A DNA stretch of 60,017 nt from Paludibacter sp. (GTDB lineage: Bacteria > Bacteroidota > Bacteroidia > Bacteroidales > Paludibacteraceae), in the NCBI GenBank assembly GCA_028710895.1, contig JAQTTH010000025.1:1-60017 (forward strand). Direction: 5' to 3'. A model generated the notes under the pieces. It was not told where the DNA came from. It made no database searches and worked only from the letters and a program-made list of their open reading frames with translations. The position numbers and the translations under genes are program-made. Below are positions 15,694 through 25,144 of the stretch, one piece after another (the first letter of the stretch is position 1; each line of letters begins with the position of its first letter).

Positions 15694-16680
15694 ATGAAAA
15701 CAAGAAAATTGGGCAGCCAGGGATTAAACATTCCGGTTTTGGGTTTAGGTTGCATGGGCATGAGTCCATCTATTAGTGTAAACACCTACGGTCAGGCAGA
15801 TGAAAGAGAGTCAATAGCCACCATTCATCAATCATTGGAATTGGGTGGAAATTTTTTGGACACCGCTGACCTGTATGGACCGCTACACAACGAACGTTTG
15901 GTTGGGAAGGCAATCAAAGGAAACCGGGATAAATATATCCTGGCAACAAAATTCGGGTTCGAGATAGATGATAACGAGCAGGTAACATGGGCGATTAACG
16001 GGAAACCCGGGTATGTAAAAAAATCAGTAGAGCGTTCACTGAAAAATCTTGGTACAGACTTTATAGATTTATATTATATGCATCGTCCCGATCCCGAAAT
16101 CCCTATTGAAGAAACCATTGGAGCAATGGGTGAATTAGTGAAAGAAGGGAAAATCGGATATATTGGGATTTCCGAAGTTACAGCAGAACAAATACAGAGG
16201 GCAAATCTTGAATTTGCGGTTACTGCCGTTCAGAATGAATTTTCGCTTTTCGAAAGAGCTGTAGAACAGAATGGAGTTTATGAACTTACCAAAAAACTTG
16301 GAATTGGACTTGTAGCTTATTCTCCGCTTGGAAGAGGATTTCTTACTGGTCAAATTAAAACACCTGATGATTTTGATGCTGATGACTTCAGAAGATCCAT
16401 TCCTCGCTTTCAAGATACCCAATTTTACAAGAACATTGAACTGGTAAATGAAATAAATCTTTTGGCATTGGAAAAAGGGGTGAACTCTACTCAGTTGGCA
16501 ATTGCATGGATTATCGCTAAAGGCGTGGTACCAATTCCGGGCACGAAAAGAGCAAAATATGTTGAGCAGAACATTGCTGCTTCTAACATTGTTCTTAGCG
16601 AGGAAGACATGGAGCGTATCGAGTCCATCATTCCGTTAGGAACTGATACCGGTGATAGGAATATCATTCAATCGTTTTAA
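15694..16680 (+). CDS. aldo/keto reductase
   Basis: 328 aa. The catalytic tetrad is visible: D and Y in LDTADLYG (about 56-63), K in ATKFG (about 88) and H in YYMHRPDP (about 130). The C-terminal VPIPGTKRAKYVEQN is the NADP-binding site. The start MKTRKLGSQGLNIPVLGLGCMGMS is typical of the YajO/IolS branch. It reduces aldehydes or ketones with NADPH; substrate not assigned. It lies between an SDR and an AraC regulator within the redox cluster. Confidence 0.9.
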   Translation: MKTRKLGSQGLNIPVLGLGCMGMSPSISVNTYGQADERESIATIHQSLELGGNFLDTADLYGPLHNERLVGKAIKGNRDKYILATKFGFEIDDNEQVTWAINGKPGYVKKSVERSLKNLGTDFIDLYYMHRPDPEIPIEETIGAMGELVKEGKIGYIGISEVTAEQIQRANLEFAVTAVQNEFSLFERAVEQNGVYELTKKLGIGLVAYSPLGRGFLTGQIKTPDDFDADDFRRSIPRFQDTQFYKNIELVNEINLLALEKGVNSTQLAIAWIIAKGVVPIPGTKRAKYVEQNIAASNIVLSEEDMERIESIIPLGTDTGDRNIIQSF

Positions 16681-16794
16681 TCGTAAAAGGATTACCCCTT
16701 ATTTATGATCTGAACTTGATTTGCAGGTTGTTTTAATCAAATAACCTGCAAATCCATTTATTTTCATTTCAAATATGTTATTGTTGAATCCAGA

Positions 16795-17712
16795 ATGAAG
16801 AAACAAAATACATTTCACCCGATAAATACAGTAGCCGAATACCACAGGTTATTGCAAATAGAAAAACCGGAGCATCCATTGATGAGTATAATCGATTTTT
16901 CGAAAATCAATTATGCACTTCCGGATTCGGAAATGTCTATCGTCTTGAATCTCTATTGCATTTCCATAAAACAAGATCCTGGTTGCATTTTACACTATGG
17001 ACCAAATACGTACGACTTCAATGAAGGAGTGATGACTTTCTTTAAACCGGGACAAGTTATAAAAGTTGAAAGTACAACAGGAGATTCCACTGAAGGTTAT
17101 ATGCTCACTTTTCATCCTGATTTCATCCAATTATTTCCTTTGGCTCTCCAGATAACGAAATACGCTTTCTTTAATTATGATTTTCACGAAGCACTTTTCT
17201 TATCGGACAAAGAAAAATTGCATATCAGGGAAATGATGGCAGGCATTAAAAAAGAATATCAATCAAATATCGATTCATTCAGCCAGGAGGCGATAGTGGC
17301 ATACATCGAATTGTTGCTGGTGTACGTAAAACGGTATTACAGCAGGCAGTTCATCACCCGCAAGCCTCAACAGGATGAGGTATTATTAAAATTCGAGCGT
17401 TTATTGGATATCTATTTTTCAAATGACAACGCCTTGAGCAATGGGTTACCGTCAGTTCAATATTTTGCTGAACGGTTGAATCTGTCTGCAAACTATCTCA
17501 GCGATTTGTTGCGAATTGCAACGGGACAAAGTGCCCAAAGCCATATCCAAAATAAAGTGATAGATTTGACAAAAACGTTGCTTACAACTTCAAATTTATC
17601 TGTTTCTGAAATTGCTTATCAATTGGGATTTGAACGTCCGCAATCGCTAAACAAATTATTCAGGAAGAAAATCAACCTTTCTCCTTTAGAGTATCGTAAT
17701 TCGTTCAATTGA
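16795..17712 (+). CDS. AraC-family transcriptional regulator
   Basis: 305 aa. C-terminal double HTH: SVQYFAERLNLSANYLSDLLRIATGQSAQSHI and LSVSEIAYQLGFERPQSLNKLFRKKINLSPLEYRNSFN. The N-terminal region has the FKPGQVIKVES cupin-type pattern. It is a close paralogue of the regulator at 18649 (same blocks NGLPSVQYFAERL/NGLPTVEYMAEQL and the same ending), so one arose from the other. It stands directly upstream of an SDR with a twice-repeated operator-like box. Confidence 0.9.
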   Translation: MKKQNTFHPINTVAEYHRLLQIEKPEHPLMSIIDFSKINYALPDSEMSIVLNLYCISIKQDPGCILHYGPNTYDFNEGVMTFFKPGQVIKVESTTGDSTEGYMLTFHPDFIQLFPLALQITKYAFFNYDFHEALFLSDKEKLHIREMMAGIKKEYQSNIDSFSQEAIVAYIELLLVYVKRYYSRQFITRKPQQDEVLLKFERLLDIYFSNDNALSNGLPSVQYFAERLNLSANYLSDLLRIATGQSAQSHIQNKVIDLTKTLLTTSNLSVSEIAYQLGFERPQSLNKLFRKKINLSPLEYRNSFN

Positions 17713-17739
17713 TCAGTGGAATTAGATACTATATCTCGC

Positions 17740-17798
17740 TTTGGTTACAATCTGCCTCAGTTTGGTTACATTGGGCGAATATATTGTCTCTAATTTTG
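17740..17798 (+). promoter_or_regulatory. AraC-type operator and SDR promoter
   Basis: TTTGGTTACA occurs at 17740-17749 and 17761-17770, 21 bases apart (two helical turns), as AraC half-sites usually are. TTG (17771-17773) and TAATTTTG (17791-17798) 17 bases apart follow immediately, before the SDR start at 17824. Confidence 0.6.
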
Positions 17799-17823
17799 CA
17801 TCCAAATTCTAAATTAAAATCAA

Positions 17824-18639
17824 ATGCAAAAGATAGTTTTTATTACGGGAGCTTCGGCTGGTTTGGGTAAAGCCACAGCTAAATTATTTCAAGGCAATGG
17901 GTGGAAAGTGATTGCGACTATGCGTAATCCTGAAAATGAGACAGAACTCAATCAACTTCAAGGAGTTACTTTATTGAAATTGGATGTTACAAATCCTGTC
18001 GAGGTTAGAGAAACAGTGGCTCACGCTATTGAGCTGGGAAATATTGATGTAGTAGTAAACAATGCAGCGATAGGATATGCTGGCCCATTTGAGACTACAA
18101 GCGAAGAGCAACTAACGCAGCAAATTGAAACTAATTTGATGGGTGCTATTAGAGTAACGCAGGCTTTTATCTCTCATTTCAGAGAAAAACAAAGTGGTAT
18201 ATTTATAAACATTACATCTGTTGCAGGATTAATTACGTTTCCTTTTGCTAGTTTGTATCATACTGCAAAAGCTGGATTACAAGCGTTTAGTGAAGGTCTT
18301 AGTTATGAATTAGCACCATTCGGTATCTCCGTAAAAACAATTGCTCCTGGCTTCATTCGTACGGGATTTGGAAACAAGATGACCGTTTCTCCTGCCGGAC
18401 CTTATGTCCATTTGGTAGAAAAGCATATGACCGCCATCAATAGTATGATGGATCCGACCACAGCAGGATCAACACCTGAAGAAGTAGCGGCATTAGTTTA
18501 TGAGTCCGTGACTGATGAAAAGCAGCAATTATTATACGTTGCGGGAAACGATGCCCAGGCGATGTATAATCGCTATCTGGAACTGGGAACTGAAGCTTCC
18601 AGAAAGGAAATGACAACTATGTTTTTAGGAAATGATTAA
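17824..18639 (+). CDS. SDR-family oxidoreductase
   Basis: 271 aa. TGASAGLG at 8-15, NNAAIG near 79, ITSVAG near 136 and YHTAK near 150 give the cofactor and catalytic motifs of a classical SDR. It belongs to the same branch as those at 21195 and 23325 (similar length and a C-terminal extension). It is controlled probably by the neighbouring AraC proteins: two direct operator-like repeats precede it and an AraC gene starts 9 bases after it. Confidence 0.88.
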   Translation: MQKIVFITGASAGLGKATAKLFQGNGWKVIATMRNPENETELNQLQGVTLLKLDVTNPVEVRETVAHAIELGNIDVVVNNAAIGYAGPFETTSEEQLTQQIETNLMGAIRVTQAFISHFREKQSGIFINITSVAGLITFPFASLYHTAKAGLQAFSEGLSYELAPFGISVKTIAPGFIRTGFGNKMTVSPAGPYVHLVEKHMTAINSMMDPTTAGSTPEEVAALVYESVTDEKQQLLYVAGNDAQAMYNRYLELGTEASRKEMTTMFLGND

Positions 18640-18648
18640 ATTACCGGA

Positions 18649-19563
18649 ATGAGAAAACTGCAAAGCCCTCCTATAAAAGTCAATTCTATCAATGAGTTAC
18701 ATCGAATGCTCTGCTTAAATAAGCCATTACATCCGTTAGTAAGTGTATTAGACAATGATCAGATGCTAACTCCCGCTATTTTACCGGCTAATTTTCTGTT
18801 CAACTTTTATAAAATATCTTATAAGAAAACACAGAACGGAAAGATCGGTTATGGCCAGAGTGTTTATGATTTTGACGACGGAGGTATGGTCTTTACTGCG
18901 CCGAATCAACTTATATCCATCACTGAGGAAGATACTGATTATGCAGGGTTCTCTTTGGCATTTCATTCTGATTTTATAAGGAACCATGTGTTGGAAGGGA
19001 AAATAAAAGATTTTGGTTTTTTCTCTTATAATACGAACGAGGCTTTGCATCTCTCCGATAAAGAACGTATAGCGATTTTTGGAGTAATTGAAAGCATTCG
19101 GCAGGAGCTGAACGGAAGTATAGACGACTTTAGCCAAGATGTAATAATCTCCTATATTGAAGTTTTGCTAAACCTGTCGAACCGCTTTTACAAAAGACAA
19201 TTCATAACCAGAAAGGCAGTAAATCACGATCTTTTAGCTAGAATGGAGCAACTTTTGGACAACTATTTCAAAGAAGAAAAGCCATTAAACAACGGACTGC
19301 CAACCGTTGAATACATGGCGGAACAGCTACATATTTCTTCCAGTTATCTAAGTGATATGCTGCGCTCCCTCACTGGACAAAACGCACAGCAACATATACA
19401 CGAAAAATTGATTGAAAAGGCAAAAGAGTTTTTAGTAAATACTAAGTTTTCTGTGGCAGAGATTGCTTACCAATTGGGATTTGAGCATCCACAGTCACTA
19501 AGCAGGTTATTTAGAAGAAAAATCAATCTTTCACCTTTAGAGTATCGTAATTCATTCAATTAG
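18649..19563 (+). CDS. AraC-family transcriptional regulator
   Basis: 304 aa. C-terminal HTH pair TVEYMAEQLHISSSYLSDMLRSLTGQNAQQHI and FSVAEIAYQLGFEHPQSLSRLFRRKINLSPLEYRNSFN. It is a paralogue of 16795-17712 by eye over most of its length. The gene lies 9 bases after the SDR at 17824, so regulator and enzyme are one transcript and may autoregulate. No defect seen. Confidence 0.9.
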   Translation: MRKLQSPPIKVNSINELHRMLCLNKPLHPLVSVLDNDQMLTPAILPANFLFNFYKISYKKTQNGKIGYGQSVYDFDDGGMVFTAPNQLISITEEDTDYAGFSLAFHSDFIRNHVLEGKIKDFGFFSYNTNEALHLSDKERIAIFGVIESIRQELNGSIDDFSQDVIISYIEVLLNLSNRFYKRQFITRKAVNHDLLARMEQLLDNYFKEEKPLNNGLPTVEYMAEQLHISSSYLSDMLRSLTGQNAQQHIHEKLIEKAKEFLVNTKFSVAEIAYQLGFEHPQSLSRLFRRKINLSPLEYRNSFN

Positions 19564-19611
19564 AATGGATTTTATTGTAATTTTATGGTCAATTTAATAT
19601 CTGGAAAAAAT

Positions 19612-20550
19612 ATGATTACCACACCAACTCTCGACATACAAATCATTGAATCTCTGCGTGATTTTCCTACGTTAACTCCTGTTCTGAGGGATTATTACGA
19701 AAACTGAACTTTTCGGGTTTTCAACAGGAAAGATTTTGCCTGCAAAAATTACCTTTCTCCCAACAGGAGAAATTTTTATAAGGTACTTTTTATATCTAAG
19801 GGAATGGGCGTGTTTACTATCGGGCTGAAATCTTATTTTATCGACAGCCCGACTATTTTGTTTATCCACCCGAACGACGTTATCTCATGGCGAAACCTTT
19901 CGGATGTATCGGCAGGTTATTATTGCCTGTTCCAAAAATCGCTGATTGCGGAAGATCCTATTATAAAAGCTTCTATAGACAAATATGGTTTGTTTGCCGA
20001 CAAATCTAAAAGTGTTATCACGCTGAACGATTCTGATATTGACCCGTTGAATGACTTGTTTGTTAAAATGCAAGCCGAAGAAGTGAACAACGGATTTCTT
20101 CGTATTGATGCTATGACCGCTTACCTGCAATTGATAATGGTTCACTGTTCGCGCATCAAAGAATTTATGCCCTCCACCACGGTGAATGGAGAATTGGAGC
20201 ATGTTTACCATTTTTTTGAAATACTTGAAAACGAAACAAGTAATATCCGGAAATCAATACCCATACGCACCAAAACGGCGAAAGAATTTGCCGCACAGCT
20301 GTCACTACACCCGAATTATTTGAATGCTTTGCTGAAAAAACACACGGGGCAAACTGTCAGCACGCATATCACCGGTCGTTTTTTGGAAGAAAGCAAAATT
20401 TTACTCCTTCAAACCGACTGGTCTTTGGGCGATATAAGCTACAGTCTTGGTTTCTCGGATGCGCCGAATTTCTACACTTTTTTCAAGAAAAATACAGGTA
20501 TAAACCCGTCTGAATTTCGCAATCACAGGAGCTTGCTTATCCCTTCCTGA
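19612..20550 (+). pseudogene. AraC-family regulator interrupted by an in-frame TGA
   Basis: One frame runs from ATG 19612 to 20550 with a single in-frame TGA at 19705-19707 (codon 32). The upstream part (MITTPTLDIQ...) and the part between the stop and the next Met at 19804 (NFYKVLFISKG) both look like the normal N-terminus of this family. The C-terminal HTHs are intact: FAAQLSLHPNYLNALLKKHTGQTVSTHI and SLGDISYSLGFSDAPNFYTFFKKNTGINPSEF. A protein of 248 aa could start at 19804 but would lose the first part of the sensor domain. A sequencing error is not excluded. Confidence 0.7.
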
Positions 20551-20649
20551 TGCTATCTTTGAAATTCATAATTCTACCTTTGGATTTCCTAAAAGCCGAC
20601 TGACAATTTCTTCCGACCTTTGCTTCATAATTCTAAAACAAAAGAAATT

Positions 20650-21159
20650 ATGAAGACTAAAGACAAATTACTAGGTAAAGATTTCTCCTTCAAACTTACC
20701 ACAGCTTGCCTTATGGTAATGCTGTTGTTTTGTGCACAAAATTCTGTGGCGCAAACTAACAATAATAATCCTGCACATAGAAAACAGTTGGTGCTTGACG
20801 GCTTTAAAAAGTGGGCAGATGGCACTGGCAGTGTATTCGATTTGCTGGACGACAATGTTGTTTGGACAATCTCCGGTTCAGCACCTCTATCTAAAACCTA
20901 CCACAGCAAAAAGCAGCTTATCGATGAAGTGCTTGCTCCGCTCAATGAACGCCTGTCTAAAAAAATCGTTCCTTCCGTACGCTCTACGTATGTAGATGGC
21001 AATACCGTGATTGTGATATGGGACGGTTCTGCAAGTCGCTTAGATGGTTCACCTTACAATGTCTCCTATGCGTGGTTTATGACTTTCACAGGCGAAAAAG
21101 TAGTTCGTGTTACTGCATTCTTAGACACGATAGATTTCAAAGAAGTATTTGAAAAATAA
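20650..21159 (+). CDS. secreted SnoaL/NTF2-like protein
   Basis: 169 aa from the Met at 20650, chosen because it starts a proper signal peptide: basic MKTKDKLLGKDFSFK, hydrophobic TACLMVMLLFCA, then a likely cleavage after SVAQ. The mature part has LVLDGFKKWADG, DNVVWTISG and a closing VRVTAFLDT, the pattern of NTF2-like/SnoaL-like domains. These folds include isomerases, hydrolases and pure binding proteins; no active-site residues are certain. It is exported, unlike its enzyme neighbours. Confidence 0.75.
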   Translation: MKTKDKLLGKDFSFKLTTACLMVMLLFCAQNSVAQTNNNNPAHRKQLVLDGFKKWADGTGSVFDLLDDNVVWTISGSAPLSKTYHSKKQLIDEVLAPLNERLSKKIVPSVRSTYVDGNTVIVIWDGSASRLDGSPYNVSYAWFMTFTGEKVVRVTAFLDTIDFKEVFEK

Positions 21160-21194
21160 AAATATACAGATTTATTCATTTTAAATTAAAAGTT

Positions 21195-22037
21195 ATGGAA
21201 ACAAAAAAAGTTTGGTTCATTACTGGCTGTTCCACTGGATTTGGTCGTGAGTTAGCCAAGGAAACCTTAAAACAAGGTTATTATGTAGTTGTTACAGCTC
21301 GAAAAATAGCTGACATCGAGGATATCGTTAAAGAATATCCAAATCAGGCATTGGCTTTGAAATTGGATGTAACAAAACCGGAAGAAATAGCTCAGGCTAA
21401 AGCGGATGCATTAAAGCATTTTGGACAAATTGACGTACTGGTCAATAATGCTGGCATTGGCTATTTTGCTGCATTGGAAGAAAGTGACGAAGCTGATGTG
21501 AGAAAGATGTTCGAAATCAATTTCTTTGGATTGGCCAATCTCACCAATGCCATTTTACCGGTACTACGCAAACAACATAGCGGACATGTGATTAATGTAG
21601 CTTCCATTGGTGGCTTGATGGCTTTTCCCGGTGTCGGATTCTATAATGCAACAAAATTTGCTGTTGACGGATTCTCGGAAGCACTTTCCAAAGAAGTACG
21701 CCATTTAGGCATTAAGGTTACCATTGTTGCGCCGGGACCATTCCGCACCGATTGGGCTGGTCGCTCTGCCAAAAACGCTTCAGTAATTATTGATGATTAC
21801 AAGGAAACCGCAGCTGTCAATATGAATACAATTCGTGGTTATAGCGGGAGCCAACCCGGTGATCCGGCAAGAGCTGCTCAGGCAATTATTAAAGCAGTCA
21901 AAGCTGAAAATCCTCCGTTGCGCTTATTACTCGGTGCAGCTGCACTGCGCAATGGTCGTATAAAATTGGACGAACTGAAGCACGATTTCGATAATTGGGA
22001 GCACCTGACGCTTGGCGCTGATTTTCCCATAGTTTAA
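21195..22037 (+). CDS. SDR-family oxidoreductase
   Basis: 280 aa. TGCSTGFG at 11-18, NNAGIG near 86, ASIGG near 138 and YNATK near 152. The longer C-terminal tail (RAAQAIIKAVKAENPPLRLLLG) is typical of the SDR branch that includes YbbO-like and retinol-dehydrogenase-like enzymes. It closely resembles the SDR at 23325 (same ENPP.L.LG tail), so the two are paralogues on either side of the alcohol dehydrogenase gene. Confidence 0.88.
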   Translation: METKKVWFITGCSTGFGRELAKETLKQGYYVVVTARKIADIEDIVKEYPNQALALKLDVTKPEEIAQAKADALKHFGQIDVLVNNAGIGYFAALEESDEADVRKMFEINFFGLANLTNAILPVLRKQHSGHVINVASIGGLMAFPGVGFYNATKFAVDGFSEALSKEVRHLGIKVTIVAPGPFRTDWAGRSAKNASVIIDDYKETAAVNMNTIRGYSGSQPGDPARAAQAIIKAVKAENPPLRLLLGAAALRNGRIKLDELKHDFDNWEHLTLGADFPIV

Positions 22038-22155
22038 TTGCAAATTTTAAAGTAATTATATCTTATGAAACGAGCATGAAAACAGGTGTTTAATCCAAAG
22101 ACCATGTTCATTGCGAGTTTCATGCGACAAATAATAAAAAAATAAATTAGAACGC

Positions 22156-23307
22156 ATGAATAATTTTATTTATCAAAATCCTGTCAAAATTGTATTTGGC
22201 AAAGATCAAATCAATTCATTGGGCAGTTTGTTGCCTAAAAATGGAAAGATTATGGTGACCTACGGAGGTGGCAGTATTAAACAAAATGGCATTTATGACA
22301 GTATCGTAAAGGCACTGGATGGATTCAGTTATATTGAATTTGGAGGAATAGAACCCAATCCTAAATATGAAACCTTGATGAAAGCTGTACAAATTGGGAA
22401 ACAGGAAAATGTTGATTTTCTGTTGGCAATAGGTGGCGGTTCGGTTCTCGATGGTACAAAATTTATTGCAGCTGCACTGCCAATAGACAATGACCCTTGG
22501 GATATTTTGTTGGGCAAAACAACTGTCAATACAGCCATACCAATAGGAACGGTACTAACACTTCCGGCTACCGGAAGCGAAATGAACGGCGGAGCAGTTA
22601 TTTCACGAATATCAACAAAGGAGAAATATGCATTTATCTCCCCGCTGGTAATGCCTCAATTCTCCATTCTCGATCCGCAGGTTTGTTCCTCTTTGCCTCA
22701 TAAGCAGATCGCAAATGGTATTGTCGATACCTATGTGCATGTTGTGGAACAGTATATTACTTATCCGGTTAATGCAATGGTTCAGGATTATTTTGCAGAA
22801 TCCATTTTGAAAACGCTGATCGAAGTTGCCCCGAAAGTTTTGTCTGAAAATCCGGCTTACGATGATTTTGCCAACTTTATGTGGTCGGCAACCATAGCAT
22901 TGAATGGAATTATCGGTTCAGGAGTTCCACAAGATTGGGCTACGCACGATATCGGACATGAATTGACTGCATTGCACGGCATTGATCATGCCAGAACGTT
23001 GGCTATTGTGCTACCCGGACTTTTGTCGGTAATGCGTAGCACAAAGCGGGAAAAGTTGGAACAATACGCATATCGCATTTGGGGAATTTCCGCAGGCACC
23101 TCTGATGAACGCATTGACGAGGCTATTGCAAAAACAATTGCATTCTTTGAGTCGACAGGCATAAAAACCCGTCTGAATGATTATGGCGTTAATGGCACAA
23201 CCATTAGCGTGATTGCCAGTCGTTTCAAATCAAGGGGAACAATACTTGGTGAAAATCAGGATATAAATTACGAAACCGTAGAAAAAATATTGAATATCAG
23301 ACTCTAA
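22156..23307 (+). CDS. iron-containing alcohol dehydrogenase (YqhD-like)
   Basis: 383 aa. The nucleotide-binding GGGSVLDG is near residue 95. Metal ligands are seen as D and H in VDTYVHVVEQY (near 195-205) and two His in LHGIDHAR (near 275-282). The N-terminus FIYQNPVKIVFGKDQI and length match the YqhD/BDH branch of group III alcohol dehydrogenases, which reduce short-chain aldehydes with NADPH. It lies in the middle of two SDR paralogues. The metal and substrate are from family knowledge. Confidence 0.9.
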   Translation: MNNFIYQNPVKIVFGKDQINSLGSLLPKNGKIMVTYGGGSIKQNGIYDSIVKALDGFSYIEFGGIEPNPKYETLMKAVQIGKQENVDFLLAIGGGSVLDGTKFIAAALPIDNDPWDILLGKTTVNTAIPIGTVLTLPATGSEMNGGAVISRISTKEKYAFISPLVMPQFSILDPQVCSSLPHKQIANGIVDTYVHVVEQYITYPVNAMVQDYFAESILKTLIEVAPKVLSENPAYDDFANFMWSATIALNGIIGSGVPQDWATHDIGHELTALHGIDHARTLAIVLPGLLSVMRSTKREKLEQYAYRIWGISAGTSDERIDEAIAKTIAFFESTGIKTRLNDYGVNGTTISVIASRFKSRGTILGENQDINYETVEKILNIRL

Positions 23308-23324
23308 TAGAAATTTAAATAAAA

Positions 23325-24173
23325 ATGAAAACTCAAAAAACTTGGTTTATTACAGGTGCTGCAAGAGGTTTTGGATTGGAAATAACCAAAGCGGCACTTG
23401 AAAGCGGAGACAAGGTGGTTGCCGCTGTCCGGAATCCTGAAAAGTTTACACTTCAGGCAAATAATGCTGACAACTTACTGGTTGTAAAATTGGATGTAAC
23501 TAACGAAGAACAAGCAAGACAAGCAGTATTAATGGCGATTGACTATTTCGGTAATATCGATGTATTAGTCAATAATGCCGGATATGGACTGTTGAGTGCT
23601 GTAGAAGAAGCTTCGGGCGAAGAAGTGAAAGCCAATTACGAAACGAATGTGTTTGGTTTGTTGAATGTTGTGCGAGCCGCGCTACCGTACATGCGAGCTC
23701 AACGAAGTGGACACATTATCAATATATCTTCTGTAGGTGGGCTTACTGGTTCTATCGGTTGGGGATTATATGCTTCCACAAAATTCGCAGTGGAGGGTAT
23801 TACCGAATCTCTTGCTCTTGAATTAGCCCCACTTGGAATAAAAGCTACCGTTGTGGAACCTGGATACTTTCGTACTAATTTTCTTGATAGCTCTTCATTA
23901 ACTCGCACTCCTAATATTATTGAGGATTATGCAGAAACTGTAGGTAAAATGAGAGAATTTGCAGCTCAAGTAAGTTACAAACAGCCAGGCAATCCATTGA
24001 AGCTGGCACAGGCAATTGTAAAAATAGCATCAGTTGAAAATCCACCATTGCACTTACCGCTGGGAAATGACACATTGCAATTTTACCTTAGCAAAACCGC
24101 TGCGTTTGAAAAAGATATCGAAAACTGGTATGAGATAATTACCGGAACGGATCATGACGATGTCTCAAAGTAG
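23325..24173 (+). CDS. SDR-family oxidoreductase
   Basis: 282 aa. TGAARGFG at 10-17, NNAGYG near 85, ISSVGG near 138 and YASTK near 152. Paralogue of the SDR at 21195, sharing the C-terminal block KLAQAIVKIASVENPPLHLPLG. It begins 17 bases after the alcohol dehydrogenase gene and is probably co-transcribed with it and with the EamA transporter that starts 15 bases after its stop. Confidence 0.88.
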   Translation: MKTQKTWFITGAARGFGLEITKAALESGDKVVAAVRNPEKFTLQANNADNLLVVKLDVTNEEQARQAVLMAIDYFGNIDVLVNNAGYGLLSAVEEASGEEVKANYETNVFGLLNVVRAALPYMRAQRSGHIINISSVGGLTGSIGWGLYASTKFAVEGITESLALELAPLGIKATVVEPGYFRTNFLDSSSLTRTPNIIEDYAETVGKMREFAAQVSYKQPGNPLKLAQAIVKIASVENPPLHLPLGNDTLQFYLSKTAAFEKDIENWYEIITGTDHDDVSK

Positions 24174-24188
24174 TTGACTTTTGAACAC

Positions 24189-25082
24189 ATGAAACCTACA
24201 GTATTCAGCAAATCAATTATAGTAATGATGCTGGCCAGTTTGTCTTGGTCGGCATCATTTATCACTATCGGATTAGCATTGCAATCGGTGAATGCCTCAA
24301 CTATGATCTTTCTTCGCTGGTTACTGGCCGTCATAGTTCTGATACCTGTTGGAGTACTCAATGAAGGCTTGAAATTACCCAACAAACAAAACCTGTTACC
24401 TTTGATTGGTATGGGGTTATTCAACGTGGTAATTATGAATTTGTTGATGTTTGAAGCCTACAAAACAACCACTCCTACTAATGTTGCCTTTATTTCTGCA
24501 TTAAATCCGGTGTTAATAGCTTTTTGGGCATTCATTTTCCTGAAAGAAAAACTGGGACGATACAAAATCGTTGGTGGAATTATTGCACTCATAGGTGTAA
24601 TTATCGTTCTCTTTAAAGGAGACATCAACACATTCCTCTCCATTCACTATCGTATAGGGGATGTCTGGATGTTCATTGCAGTTGCCTCTCATGGATTATA
24701 TGCAATATGTGCCAAAGTTGCTTCTAAAACAATCGGATCGATCAATGCAGTAATATATGCCGGAATTTTTGGTATCATTCTTTATCTCCCGTTCAGTTTT
24801 TCTAAAATAAAAATGCCCGATTGGAATTACGATTTAGCATTTTATGTTTTTATTACTGGTGTTGTAGGGACAGGTATTGCACAATGGTTTTTCATTAACA
24901 GTGTAAAACATATTGGTGCTACTGCATCCGGTATTATTATTAACTTCAATCCTGTTTTTACAGTTCTCTTATCTGGCATATTTCTCAATCAAATACCAGT
25001 TTTATCTCAACTAATCGGGTGGGTAATTATTATGTTGGGAATAATCTTGTTTTATAAAAGACCATTAAAATCAAATTTATAG
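24189..25082 (+). CDS. EamA-family (DMT) transporter
   Basis: 297 aa from the ATG at 24189; the frame is open five codons further to a TTG. About ten hydrophobic segments arranged as two EamA repeats: repeat 1 includes STMIFLRWLLAVIVLIPVG and FISALNPVLIAFWAFIFLKEKL, repeat 2 IIINFNPVFTVLLSGIFLNQI. Members export amino acids, metabolites or drugs in the drug/metabolite transporter superfamily. It closes the redox operon 21195-25082. Substrate unknown. Confidence 0.88.
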   Translation: MKPTVFSKSIIVMMLASLSWSASFITIGLALQSVNASTMIFLRWLLAVIVLIPVGVLNEGLKLPNKQNLLPLIGMGLFNVVIMNLLMFEAYKTTTPTNVAFISALNPVLIAFWAFIFLKEKLGRYKIVGGIIALIGVIIVLFKGDINTFLSIHYRIGDVWMFIAVASHGLYAICAKVASKTIGSINAVIYAGIFGIILYLPFSFSKIKMPDWNYDLAFYVFITGVVGTGIAQWFFINSVKHIGATASGIIINFNPVFTVLLSGIFLNQIPVLSQLIGWVIIMLGIILFYKRPLKSNL

Positions 25083-25144
25083 TTATCTTAGTTCTAAACT
25101 TATCTATTAAATATTTTGAGAGGGACAACTCTATAAGCAATATC

